A stretch of 35,746 bases of DNA from assembly GCA_002718595.1 (NCBI GenBank), contig PBFD01000002.1:36748-72493 (forward strand), read 5' to 3'. The position numbers and the translations under genes are program-made. The stretch comes from Gemmatimonadota bacterium. Lineage in GTDB: Bacteria > Gemmatimonadota > Gemmatimonadetes > Longimicrobiales > Gaopeijiaceae. The notes beneath the pieces are model-generated. The model made no database searches. It saw nothing but the letters and a program-made list of their open reading frames with translations, and was not told the origin of the DNA. Positions 24,717 to 33,195 of the stretch are shown here, one piece after another (the first letter of the stretch is position 1; the number at the start of each line of letters is the position of its first letter).

Positions 24717-25757
24717 ATGAAAATAGGATTGGTAGGTTTTGCAGGCTCAGGGAAGACAACCGTTTTTAATGCTATGACGGGCCTGGATATTCCTGTTGGG
24801 TTCGGTGGAAAAATGAGGATGGGTTCAGTACGTGTTCCCGATGAAAGGGTGGATAAATTGAGCAATCTTTTTGAACCCAAAAAAACTACCTATGCTGAGA
24901 TTACTTTTTGTGATGTTCCTGGTGAGCATGGGGCGGCCAAGCAGGGTCTTTCACCAGGCGCATTGCAGCAGATAAGAGAACAGGATGCACTGGGTCTTGT
25001 TTTAAGAGATTTTGTTAATCCTGCACTGGAAGATGATCCTGATCCTCTGGCTGATCTGGAAGCTTTTCACACCGAATCCATTTTGGCGGATCTTGGAATA
25101 GTAGAACGTAGATTGGAGAGGCTGAAAAAAGACAGGTCAGATCTTTTAGAACAAGAAACCTTCGAAAAAATGAAAGACTTGCTGGAGCAAGAGAAACCTC
25201 TGAGGTCATTAAGTGGTAGCGAACTAAATCGTGCTGGACTCAAGGGCTATGGTCTGCTGACAGACATACCAGTGTTAGTGGTATTGAACTGTGAGGAATC
25301 AAGGGCAGGAGATCCTTTGCCGAAAGATATCAAAAATCGCCTAGACGAGTTGTTTGCCGATGGTATTTCATTGTCAGCATCAGTGGAATCTGAAATTGCT
25401 GAGCTGGACGCTGAGGATCAAGAAGAATTCCTTAGTGATCTTGGAGTTACTGAACCCGCTCTTTCAAGGCTAATAAGGACATCGTATGACCTTCTAGATT
25501 TGATCAGTTTTTTTACCGTTGGCACAGATGAAGTAAGGGCGTGGAATATTTTGAAAGGGACGAATGCCTCTGGAGCATCCGGCTGCATTCATACCGATTT
25601 AGAGCGAGGTTTTATTCGAGCGGAGATTACCCCATGTGAAACTCTTCTAGAGCTAGGTTCTGAACAGGCTGTGAAGGAAGCAGGGAAACTGCAGGTCGTG
25701 GGGAAAGACCATATAGTGGAAGATGGGGATATTATGCACGTACGATTCAACGTATAG
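24717..25757 (+). CDS. YchF-like / DUF933-type P-loop NTPase
   Basis: This 346-aa protein of the Obg/YchF class has the P-loop GFAGSGKTT at residues 8-16 and Walker B/G3 DVPG near residue 67. The base-specificity loop reads NCEE (about 197-200), where GTPases have NKxD; NxxE is the YchF-type loop associated with ATP use. A coiled-coil-like helical insertion (RRLERLKKDRSDLLEQETFEKMKDLLEQE) occupies about 122-150, and a C-terminal TGS/DUF933-type domain with FFTVGTDEVRAWNI and GDIMHVRFNV ends the protein. Canonical YchF is about 363 aa and begins GIVGLPNVGKST, so this is a diverged paralogue class. Its role is unknown; ribosome or stress-related binding is inferred from the family. A good AGGAG precedes the ATG. 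Confidence 0.85.
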   Translation: MKIGLVGFAGSGKTTVFNAMTGLDIPVGFGGKMRMGSVRVPDERVDKLSNLFEPKKTTYAEITFCDVPGEHGAAKQGLSPGALQQIREQDALGLVLRDFVNPALEDDPDPLADLEAFHTESILADLGIVERRLERLKKDRSDLLEQETFEKMKDLLEQEKPLRSLSGSELNRAGLKGYGLLTDIPVLVVLNCEESRAGDPLPKDIKNRLDELFADGISLSASVESEIAELDAEDQEEFLSDLGVTEPALSRLIRTSYDLLDLISFFTVGTDEVRAWNILKGTNASGASGCIHTDLERGFIRAEITPCETLLELGSEQAVKEAGKLQVVGKDHIVEDGDIMHVRFNV

Positions 25758-25770
25758 GCTCCCTCTAGTG

Positions 25771-27297
25771 ATGAACTCTATTTCGTTATCTGTAATCGCT
25801 GTATACCTGCTAGGAACAGTTGTCGTAGGAACTCTGATTGCGGGTCGTTCTCGCGAGGAAAATGACTGGACAACTGCCGGAGGGGGAATGTCTGCTCTCG
25901 TTCTAGCTTTTGCTCTAGCTGGAACGAGGATAGGTGGGGCAGGGACATACGGGATTGCAGAATCGGTGGCGACAGGTGGCATTTGGGTAATGTGGTGGTA
26001 TGGGATAAGCAGTTTTTTAGGGATTTTGCTCGTAGGTTTTTTCTTTGCAAGACGTTTCAGGAAACTGGGTATAAAAACAGCGGGCGAAGTCTTTAAGATA
26101 AAGTTTAATTCTGACAGATGCCAAAGATTGACTAGCCTTTGTGTTCAGACTGAAAACGCTGTTATAAATATCATTGAAGCCTATGTGATAGGGATAATTT
26201 TGAGTTCCTTGACTCCTTTGACGATGCTGCAGGGAACCTTGATTGCAGCCTTAGTTTTCGCGACGTATGTCTCTTTCGGTGGGCTTTGGGGAACAGCAAT
26301 AACCAATGTTCAGCATGTCGTTGTAATGTTGATCGCTTTGGCAGCGATAGGTGTGTTAGGCATAAGTGAATCGGGAGGCTGGGTAAATGTGACGGCTTCT
26401 GTAGAATCTCAATTGGCACGCCACTCTACAGCCCCAGAAAGATGGTGGGGCTTTGTCGGAGGAGGCTGGCTAGCTGCAATTGGAATGGTTTTTTCAGCTG
26501 CAGTGCATTCTCCAGCTGCTTCAATTTACCCTAATTATTCTAGTGCTTTGAAGGACGAAAAGAAGCTGCCAGCTACATTTTTTTTGGGGGCCGTGATTGC
26601 ATCCATCATTCCACCACTTGCCGGACTTATTGGGATTTTGACGGTCTCTAGGTATGGTCTAAATCCAGATCTGGAGGGATATAGGAATATCACAGCTATC
26701 GCATCCGAGATAAATCCAATAGCTGGAGGACTGGCCATTGCTGCGATATTAGCAGCGGTGATTTCTTCTGGAGGACCGATTCTCCTGGCCAGTTCTACCA
26801 TGCTGGTCAGAGACTGGTTGAATTCTTTTAGGAACATGACTTCTTCTGATATGTTGGTCGCTTATCGGCGAGTGACGATCGCATACGCTTTCCTGGCAGC
26901 GCTGTTGGCATGGTGGATAGCCACCAGAACCAATTTATCACTGCTTGAATTATTGCTATTTGGTTTCGCCATGGTCGTACCTCCAGCCATTGCTCTGTCT
27001 TATTCTTTTTTTTGGTCCAAAACGACAGAAAAAGGAGTTTTTTGGGGAATGTGTTTGGGGTATGTAGGCGGTATCAGTTGGTTCGCTGCAGCCAAATGGG
27101 CTCTTTGGGTAGACTTACAGGTGTATGAAGGAGCTTCAAGATTTGTTCAGACCGTTGTATTTCTATGGAAGTACAACGGTCAAGGTGTAAACCCTTCACT
27201 CATAACTACATTAGTTCCAGTGGTAGTTATCCCGTTGGTTTCGTTGTACTTATGTGATTCCATTGAGTCGGAAACAACTTTGGCTGAAACTCACTGA
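25771..27297 (+). CDS. Sodium:solute symporter family protein
   Basis: This 508-aa integral membrane protein of the SSS family has about 12-13 hydrophobic segments. ATG 25771 is chosen because it opens directly into the first helix (MNSISLSVIAVYLLGTVVVG). An earlier in-frame ATG (25723) would add 16 polar residues and overlap the preceding gene; neither has a strong ribosome-binding site, so coupling to the NTPase stop 13 bp upstream is likely. SSS features include the RSREENDWTTAGGGMSALVLAFALAGTRIGGAG segment after TM1 (with Na-site small residues), HSPAASIYPNYSSALKDEK between middle helices, and ISSGGPILLASSTMLVRDW in the TM8 region. The substrate cannot be predicted; organic acids, sugars or amino acids are all possible. 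Confidence 0.88.
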   Translation: MNSISLSVIAVYLLGTVVVGTLIAGRSREENDWTTAGGGMSALVLAFALAGTRIGGAGTYGIAESVATGGIWVMWWYGISSFLGILLVGFFFARRFRKLGIKTAGEVFKIKFNSDRCQRLTSLCVQTENAVINIIEAYVIGIILSSLTPLTMLQGTLIAALVFATYVSFGGLWGTAITNVQHVVVMLIALAAIGVLGISESGGWVNVTASVESQLARHSTAPERWWGFVGGGWLAAIGMVFSAAVHSPAASIYPNYSSALKDEKKLPATFFLGAVIASIIPPLAGLIGILTVSRYGLNPDLEGYRNITAIASEINPIAGGLAIAAILAAVISSGGPILLASSTMLVRDWLNSFRNMTSSDMLVAYRRVTIAYAFLAALLAWWIATRTNLSLLELLLFGFAMVVPPAIALSYSFFWSKTTEKGVFWGMCLGYVGGISWFAAAKWALWVDLQVYEGASRFVQTVVFLWKYNGQGVNPSLITTLVPVVVIPLVSLYLCDSIESETTLAETH

Positions 27298-27307
27298 GTA
27301 GGCAATC

Positions 27308-27724
27308 CTACCTAGAAACAGCGTGGATTGCGAACCATTCTTTAACGTAAGCAATCGATTCCTTTGTAGACGTACCAGGGCCAAACAGCCTTCCGATACC
27401 CATGTCTTCTAGCTCTTTGACATCATCTTTCGGGATAATCCCCCCACCCGTGACTAGGACATTATCAGCACCTGCTTGTCCCAATAATTCTTTGACTCGA
27501 GGGAAAAGCGTCATGTGCGCACCTGAAAGTACTGACATAGCCACGACATCTACATCCTCTTGGACAGCAGCACTCACAATCATCTCTGGTGTCTGATGTA
27601 ATCCAGTGTATATCACTTCAAACCCTGCATCACGAAAAGCACTAGCGATCACCTTCGCACCTCTATCGTGCCCATCTAGGCCTGGTTTGGCAACTAATAC
27701 TCTTACCCTGCGTTCTTCGGACAT
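27308..27724 (-). CDS. B12-binding small subunit of acyl-CoA mutase (IcmB/MCM C-terminal type)
   Basis: This standalone cobalamin-binding domain of 138 aa is equivalent to the C-terminal domain of fused methylmalonyl-CoA mutase and to IcmB/HcmB. The lower-ligand motif D-x-H-x-x-G is Asp17, His19 and Gly22 in [27 protein letters not shown] (S-x-L) and [11 protein letters not shown] (GG) complete the B12 signature. [12 protein letters not shown] matches small subunits of the isobutyryl-CoA mutase type. It follows the large subunit by 65 bp in the same direction and is convergent with the symporter gene. The ATG has no clear ribosome-binding site. Confidence 0.92.
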   Translation of the reverse strand: MSEERRVRVLVAKPGLDGHDRGAKVIASAFRDAGFEVIYTGLHQTPEMIVSAAVQEDVDVVAMSVLSGAHMTLFPRVKELLGQAGADNVLVTGGGIIPKDDVKELEDMGIGRLFGPGTSTKESIAYVKEWFAIHAVSR

Positions 27725-27789
27725 AGTTTCACATTTGTTTAGATTCTTAGTTCAGTGAATCGATTATCTAGACATACATTAATCAGACG

Positions 27790-29508
27790 CTAGAAGAAAA
27801 CAGGCTCTTTGTAAGAACCAAAAACTTCCTGCATTACATCACGGATCTCGAATAACGTGCAATACGACCTCGCACATTCCAATATCTTTGGGACAAGGTT
27901 TTCATCTGTCCTACAAGCTTGATGAAGAGCACTGAGACACTCCGACACTTTCGATTCATCTCTAGACTTCTTCAAAGCAACAATCTTGGCAATCTGTCTT
28001 TTTTCTACTTCTTTGTCGATCTTCAGAGTATCGATCTCGATACTTTCAGAACCCTCCGTAAATTGATTAACTCCAACAACCGTGCGCTCTCCCGATTCAA
28101 TTTCATTCTGTTGCCTCATGGCGGAGTGCGCAATTTTTTGCTGAAACCATCCACTCTCTATCCCCGGAACTACACCGCCCAGAGTTTCGATCTCATCAAA
28201 AATAATTTCCGCCTCTCTCTCTATGTTATCTGTTAGTGTTTCCACATAAAAAGAGCCTGCAAGTGGATCAATCGTATTAGGGATTCCCGATTCATATGCC
28301 AAGATTTGCTGTGTTCTTAAAGCTATTCGAGCAGCCTTTTCAGTTGGAAGAGCTAACGTCTCATCCATAGAATTAGTATGTAGGGACTGAGTTCCTCCCA
28401 AAGACGCCGCCATCGCCTGGTAAGCTACTCGTACAATATTATTCTCAGCTTGTTGAGCTGTTAAGCTGACTCCCGCGGTTTGACAGTGCGTTCTGAGTCT
28501 CCAGGAAGCAGGGTTCTTCGCTCCATACACTTTTCGCATTCTGCGAGCCCATATTCTCCTCGCAGCTCTAAGTTTTGCAATTTCCTCAAAAAAATCATTG
28601 TGTACATCAAAGAAAAACGAGAGTTGAGGTGCAAAAGAATCAATATCCAATCCGCTTTCAAGTCCTTTTTCCACATACTCGAACCCATTAGCCAAAGTGA
28701 AAGCAAGTTCCTCGACTGCTGTCGCACCAGCTTCCCGTATGTGGTATCCCGAAATAGAAATAGGATTATATTTTGGGGTGTTTTCACTGCACCAATCAAA
28801 CATATCGACAATACATCTCAGAGCGGGATTAGGGGGGAAGATCCAAGCATGCTGTGCTTGATATTCTTTTAAAATATCATTTTGAATAGTTCCTCGTAGG
28901 ACTCGTGTATCAACGCCCTGCTTTTCTGCTGCTGCTATGTAGAAGCAAAATAGAATTATCGCGGGTCCATTTATCGTCATAGACACTGAAACTTTATCTA
29001 GTGGGATTCCTTCGAATAATTCTTCCATATCAAGTGTCGATGATACGGCCACACCACAAACTCCTACTTCCCCTAGTGACCTAGAATGATCGGAATCAAA
29101 ACCCATTAGCGTAGGGAAATCAAAAGCTACACTCAGTCCAGTTTGACCGTGGTCAAGTAGATATTTGTATCTGGCATTTGTGTCTTCTGCTGTTGCAAAG
29201 CCCGCAAACTGACGCATAGTCCACAACTTGCTTCGATACATCGTCGCATATGGACCACGAGTGTACGGGTAATTTCCTGGCAACCCAAGTAATCCCGGAT
29301 CCGCTTCGGCTCGATCCAGGTCCGTATATAAAGGACTTATTTCTGTTCCAGAACCTGAATTGAAAACAGCTTTTCTCTTGTTAGCCCTCTCATAGGTAGA
29401 TTCCCATTTAAGAAGCTTGGCCTTCAAATCACTTATTTCTTGATCACGCTCTGACAACGCTTTGACAACTTCAGAAATATTAGGGACATCTTTTTCTCGA
29501 ATCGTCAT
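27790..29508 (-). CDS. icmA: B12-dependent acyl-CoA mutase large subunit, isobutyryl-CoA-mutase-like
   Basis: This is the substrate-binding TIM-barrel subunit of the methylmalonyl-CoA mutase family, 572 aa, without a fused B12 domain. Family blocks are clear: YPYTRGPYATMYRSKLWTMRQ, GLSVAFDFPTLMGFDSDH, RGTIQNDILKEY, SISGYHIREAGAT (His256, the catalytic His244 equivalent) and SLHTNSMDETLALPTE. The specificity positions matter. The residue after WTMRQ is Phe101, where methylmalonyl-CoA mutase has Tyr89, and the position of the carboxylate-binding Arg207 is Gln219 (EYQAQHAW). Phe/Gln is the known isobutyryl-CoA mutase pair (2-hydroxyisobutyryl-CoA mutase has Ile/Gln). It probably interconverts isobutyryl-CoA and butyryl-CoA; automated annotation would say methylmalonyl-CoA mutase. 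GGAG lies just before the ATG, and meaB is upstream. Confidence 0.85.
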   Translation of the reverse strand: MTIREKDVPNISEVVKALSERDQEISDLKAKLLKWESTYERANKRKAVFNSGSGTEISPLYTDLDRAEADPGLLGLPGNYPYTRGPYATMYRSKLWTMRQFAGFATAEDTNARYKYLLDHGQTGLSVAFDFPTLMGFDSDHSRSLGEVGVCGVAVSSTLDMEELFEGIPLDKVSVSMTINGPAIILFCFYIAAAEKQGVDTRVLRGTIQNDILKEYQAQHAWIFPPNPALRCIVDMFDWCSENTPKYNPISISGYHIREAGATAVEELAFTLANGFEYVEKGLESGLDIDSFAPQLSFFFDVHNDFFEEIAKLRAARRIWARRMRKVYGAKNPASWRLRTHCQTAGVSLTAQQAENNIVRVAYQAMAASLGGTQSLHTNSMDETLALPTEKAARIALRTQQILAYESGIPNTIDPLAGSFYVETLTDNIEREAEIIFDEIETLGGVVPGIESGWFQQKIAHSAMRQQNEIESGERTVVGVNQFTEGSESIEIDTLKIDKEVEKRQIAKIVALKKSRDESKVSECLSALHQACRTDENLVPKILECARSYCTLFEIRDVMQEVFGSYKEPVFF

Positions 29509-29595
29509 TGCTGCTCCACGATGTTCTCTATTGTCGGCAATAGAATTTACTAAGTTTTAAGTAAAGTCATAGTGGATAAAGACCCCTAGCAATAA

Positions 29596-30657
29596 CTACT
29601 GGTCTTTTTCCAAAAATTGGTCTACTAACTCCATAGCAACAGAATATGGCGTTGCATGTCCTGAAAGAACTGCCTCAACTCTTTTCGTCAAGATTTTGTT
29701 CACGGTGCGCGAGGCAATCGACCGATTCACCAACTCACGGTGCATGACTTCTCTTATACGAACTTCCGTTCTCAGTTTTCTTCTCTTTTGGAGTTCACCA
29801 CTCCCCTGGATCCACTCTTCGTGGGACTCAATGGCCTGCGTGAGTTCTTGGATGCCTTCGCCTGTTAGTGCGTTTGTCTTCAATACGAGAGGTTCCCATC
29901 CCAGTTCGTCATCTAGTTCGTTTAGTTCGGCGGTATCATGAACCTCAATCACAGGCCCATGATGCCCAGCGAATCCCTTAAAATTATGACCTGAACGGAG
30001 ATGTATAGCTTGCCTTACTTCCTTAACCAGTTTATCAGACCCAGGCCTGTCTGCTTTATTCACGATAAAGATATCCGCAATTTCCATTAGTCCCGCTTTC
30101 ATTGCCTGAATCGAATCACCCGATTCGGGCACTAAGACAACAACGACTGTGTCTACGGCTCTAGCTATCTCAAATTCTGTCTGTCCGACACCCACTGTTT
30201 CGGCTAACAATCTGTCGAAACCGAAGCAATCCATCAGATCCAGGATTTCCTTAGTAGTTGCAGCTAATCCCCCTAGAGAACCTCTTGTAGCCATGGATCG
30301 AATAAAAACATTTTCGTCGATTGCTATATCATTCATACGGATTCGATCACCAAGCAAAGCTCCACCTGTTTGAGGTGACGTTGGATCAACCGCTAGCACA
30401 CCTACTCTTTCTCCTTGGCTGATATAGAACTCCGTTAACAATGCCACTAAACTAGATTTTCCGGCTCCAGGTGGTCCGGTAAGGCCAATCCGGCGTCCTT
30501 GGAGCTTCGTTTGCATTGCAGCATGTAAGAATGCTTCAAATCCATCTCTCTGATTTTCAACAATCGATATCCCCCTAGAAAGAGCTGCAGGTTTGCCAGC
30601 CTTAAACCGTTCAAGTACTTCATTCATACTCGTCGAAGTCAGTCGAGATTCATCCAT
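29596..30657 (-). CDS. meaB: MeaB/ArgK-type G-protein chaperone for the B12 mutase
   Basis: This 353-aa G3E-family GTPase loads and protects the adenosylcobalamin mutase. The Walker A motif is GPPGAGKSS (residues 61-69). VLAVDPTSPQTGGALLGDRIRM is the MeaB switch segment, ETVGVGQTE the G3 region and VNKAD the guanine-specificity loop. The C-terminal helical dimerisation arm (RRKLRTEVRIREVMHREL) is present. It lies 87 bp upstream of the mutase large subunit on the same strand, matching the known meaB-mutase gene pairing. The ATG at 30657 lacks a Shine-Dalgarno and overlaps a short upstream ORF. Confidence 0.93.
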   Translation of the reverse strand: MDESRLTSTSMNEVLERFKAGKPAALSRGISIVENQRDGFEAFLHAAMQTKLQGRRIGLTGPPGAGKSSLVALLTEFYISQGERVGVLAVDPTSPQTGGALLGDRIRMNDIAIDENVFIRSMATRGSLGGLAATTKEILDLMDCFGFDRLLAETVGVGQTEFEIARAVDTVVVVLVPESGDSIQAMKAGLMEIADIFIVNKADRPGSDKLVKEVRQAIHLRSGHNFKGFAGHHGPVIEVHDTAELNELDDELGWEPLVLKTNALTGEGIQELTQAIESHEEWIQGSGELQKRRKLRTEVRIREVMHRELVNRSIASRTVNKILTKRVEAVLSGHATPYSVAMELVDQFLEKDQ

Positions 30658-30685
30658 GGGAATATATTTTGGAAAAAATTTTCAT
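30650..30685 (-). CDS. Possible upstream mini-ORF overlapping the meaB start
   Basis: ATG at 30683-30685 begins an 11-codon ORF (MKIFSKIYSHG) ending in TGA at 30650-30652, overlapping the first codons of meaB in another frame (ATGGATGA). The only good Shine-Dalgarno of the region, GAGGAG at 30688-30693, sits two nt before this ATG and 30 nt before the meaB start. It may couple meaB translation to the mini-ORF, or simply be chance. Confidence 0.3.
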   Translation of the reverse strand: MKIFSKIYSHG

Positions 30686-30709
30686 AGCTCCTCATTCAGG
30701 TGTCTATTC

Positions 30710-30737
30710 AGTATACGGCACTGATCGGACGAGTAAA
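30710..30737 (-). promoter_or_regulatory. Candidate sigma70-type promoter for meaB-mutase unit
   Basis: On the minus strand, TTTACT (30732-30737) and TATACT (30710-30715) are separated by 16 bp. The -10 is a 5/6 match and the -35 only 3/6. Transcription would begin near 30703, giving a short leader that includes the mini-ORF and the GAGGAG site. Confidence 0.35.
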
Positions 30738-30814
30738 ATAGGATTGGTTAGGGAATTACTTGCCAACTAGCATTGGTAATTCGGTTCTGAGAGATGAGTC
30801 TAGTTTTTGATCAT

Positions 30815-31549
30815 TCAATTCATCAAGGCTTTTGATAAGAGTATTATGCCTGTCGTGATAAGCAGTAACTCTAAGCCAGTGCGATATCTTTGAGAATCAA
30901 ACTTGGGGAATAAATAGTTTTCAGTAAGCCAGAAGGTGATAGCTCCGGTGAGCATGAGTCCCACCCCTGTAGCCTTGCTTACTTGCCAATTGTCTCCAGC
31001 CAAGGTTAAAACGGCAAGCTGAATTATGGCGAAAAGCGTGTAGCCAGCTACTACGGTAGCTCTAGAAATGTGACGGTCCAAACCCTTCCCAAAGGCCAGT
31101 GCTGTCAACATAGAGCCACCCAGATTAGATGCTCCATGGACGAGGCCCATGATGACGATGTATGAGCGTTGAAATTTAAGCAACTGGCGAAGTGAACGCC
31201 TTATAAAATCCAACCGGTCTTGTAGAGAGAAAGTGAGGACTATAATGGCTACGATTATTTCTAATGGTGGTGACCAGCGGGTGGACATCCACAGAGCTAC
31301 TCCGATGGCAGGCAGGCAAAAGAAAATGATTTCACGGAGGATCGATTGATCTACGTGCTGGTGACATCCTTTTAACTGGAACAGACTGATCGTAAGGGAG
31401 ATTGGCAGTAGCAGTTGGAGTGTAGCTGTGAAATCCATTCCCAGCATAAGCATCCAAGGAGTGCCCAGAAGTAGCACGCCCACGCCAAAGAGCGATTGGA
31501 TTAAGGATGCTACTAGAACCGCAGGATAGATGTATTCTAATGGAGGCAA
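30815..31549 (-). CDS. TauE/SafE-family membrane transporter
   Basis: This integral membrane protein of 244 aa has seven or eight hydrophobic segments. The two-fold pattern of the family is visible: an N-terminal SLFGVGVLLLGTPWMLMLG helix pair and a second-half GLVHGASNLGGSMLTALAFGKGLD, both with the small-residue turns typical of TauE/SafE (sulfite/organosulfonate exporter) permeases. The start is uncertain: TTG at 31549 is the first start after an in-frame stop and has no evident ribosome-binding site. Substrate is unknown; anions such as sulfite are only a family-level guess. It stands about 180 bp downstream of the serine hydrolase gene on the same strand. Confidence 0.78.
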   Translation of the reverse strand: MPPLEYIYPAVLVASLIQSLFGVGVLLLGTPWMLMLGMDFTATLQLLLPISLTISLFQLKGCHQHVDQSILREIIFFCLPAIGVALWMSTRWSPPLEIIVAIIVLTFSLQDRLDFIRRSLRQLLKFQRSYIVIMGLVHGASNLGGSMLTALAFGKGLDRHISRATVVAGYTLFAIIQLAVLTLAGDNWQVSKATGVGLMLTGAITFWLTENYLFPKFDSQRYRTGLELLLITTGIILLSKALMN

Positions 31550-31726
31550 GGCGCTGTCAGTCTCTGTAAGTTATTAGGAAGGAGAAATTTGCTAGGTCTT
31601 GATTGGTCAAAAGTGAATAATCTAGGCGTAGCATAGCGTATGTCTCCCTAATCAGTTCCTATTTGTTTATAACCAGTTCTTCAACATAGGAAACTAAAAC
31701 TTCCTCATTTGTTTTCTAGACTATGA

Positions 31727-33031
31727 TTAGTTGTATTCCCTGGGAAGCCTTAAGTCAGAAGTAAGAGTCTGCAAAAGTTCCTGTTCCAGTGCTGCCAGTT
31801 CTGCATAGCGACCGTTTCCGGTCAATCCTTTATTCTGGCGATTGGTGAGAAGCACAATAGACAGTCGTTCTACAGGAGCAGACGCGACGAACGTTCCCGT
31901 GAAGCCACTATGTGAAAATATGACTGTATTTGAAATTTGAGATTTCTGCCAGCCTAGGGGTCGCTTATGAGAGTGCCAAAACATTTCCACGGTTCCAACA
32001 TCTAGATAGCGTTTTCTGCCATAGGCCCCATTGTGATTCAAAAGATTTAGCAAGCGATTCAGATCTTCCGCATTAGAAAAAAGACCTGCGTGTCCAGCCA
32101 CGCCGGAAAATGCATGATAGGAATTACCGTCGTTCACCTCCCCAGTGAGAGTATACAATCTCCAGTCATTCCATTGGTTTGGGTCTCTCTTGTAGGTGTA
32201 ACCGAAATCAAGATCATGCACCATTCTGTGTTCATAAGGGTTGCCGTGGGAAGTAGAGGCGAACTCGACACCTTGTTCCCCCTTATTTTCCAGTGGTTTG
32301 GGAATGAAACCAGTACTCGTCAATCCAAGCGGAGAATAGAGTTGGTCGGCCAAGTAATTGTCGAGACGATCCCCAGTGACTTCCTGGACGATCATCCCTA
32401 AAAGCATAAAACCTAGATCCGAGTAGTGGTAACCTTCTCCTACTTTCCATTCTAACGGAAGATTACGGATCACTTCGTAACTTTCTTGGGGATTGGAAGC
32501 CTGGTAATAGATCGGCTGCCATTGCTGTAATCCAGATCGATGGGTCAGCAAGTGTCGGGCGGTTATGTGGTCTTTTTCTTTACCACGAAAATCTTCCAGG
32601 TAAGTAAATATAGGAACATCTAGATCTAAGAGGCCCTGATCCACTAGTAACATCACAGCAAATGTAGTTGCCATGACTTTGGTTACGGAGGCCAAATCAA
32701 AGCGAGTATTAGTCAACATTGGAATAGGTACATCCAGTTTCTGGAGGCTATTTGGGGTAGGCGAGTTGTCTTTGTACTGACCTTCTCCATATGAAAACAA
32801 CTGAGACCATCCGTATGCCTTGTGTAATAGAGTCTCTCCACTTTTACTCACCAACAGGACGGCGCCTGGAATTATCTCAGAGTCCACCCATGAACTGACC
32901 AATGAGTCAGCTCCATGAAGTTGGTATTCCAGTTCTTCAGATAAATCATTGGATGATTCTGGGTGATCTTGTGCTGACACAGGATTGGCCAGGAGAAAAA
33001 TAAGTGTAGGCAGTGTTGTGAAGGATCGCAT
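31727..33031 (-). CDS. Secreted serine hydrolase, beta-lactamase/class C PBP fold
   Basis: The 434-aa protein starts at ATG 33031 with a classical signal peptide (MRSFTTLPTLIFLLANPVSAQ). A start at 33106 is open but would put 25 extra residues before the signal, and neither has a Shine-Dalgarno. The active-site S-x-x-K is SVTK (about Ser115, Lys118) in FDLASVTKVMATT. YHYSDLGFMLLG supplies the Y-x-D/N motif, and HSGFTGTFV near the C terminus is the H-x-G (KTG-equivalent) motif. This set places it among beta-lactamase-related esterases, peptidases and PBP4-like proteins; resistance activity should not be assumed. A periplasmic location is expected. Confidence 0.88.
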   Translation of the reverse strand: MRSFTTLPTLIFLLANPVSAQDHPESSNDLSEELEYQLHGADSLVSSWVDSEIIPGAVLLVSKSGETLLHKAYGWSQLFSYGEGQYKDNSPTPNSLQKLDVPIPMLTNTRFDLASVTKVMATTFAVMLLVDQGLLDLDVPIFTYLEDFRGKEKDHITARHLLTHRSGLQQWQPIYYQASNPQESYEVIRNLPLEWKVGEGYHYSDLGFMLLGMIVQEVTGDRLDNYLADQLYSPLGLTSTGFIPKPLENKGEQGVEFASTSHGNPYEHRMVHDLDFGYTYKRDPNQWNDWRLYTLTGEVNDGNSYHAFSGVAGHAGLFSNAEDLNRLLNLLNHNGAYGRKRYLDVGTVEMFWHSHKRPLGWQKSQISNTVIFSHSGFTGTFVASAPVERLSIVLLTNRQNKGLTGNGRYAELAALEQELLQTLTSDLRLPREYN

Positions 33032-33195
33032 ACCAATGTAATAGCAAGATTTTACCAGACTGGATAGTTTTACTTCCGAAAATCTGTTTAAATTCTGGAC
33101 TCTCATTGAAATATGGACAGTCTGGGTTGATCACGCGATGTTATTGTGGATGAAGCAGACGTATGAATAGCTGACAAACTTTAAAGGGAACATCC

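Noticed and set aside
28461-28872. Open frames on both strands inside the mutase large subunit
   Set aside because: The mutase frame carries all family motifs through this stretch; the others are shadows without independent support.
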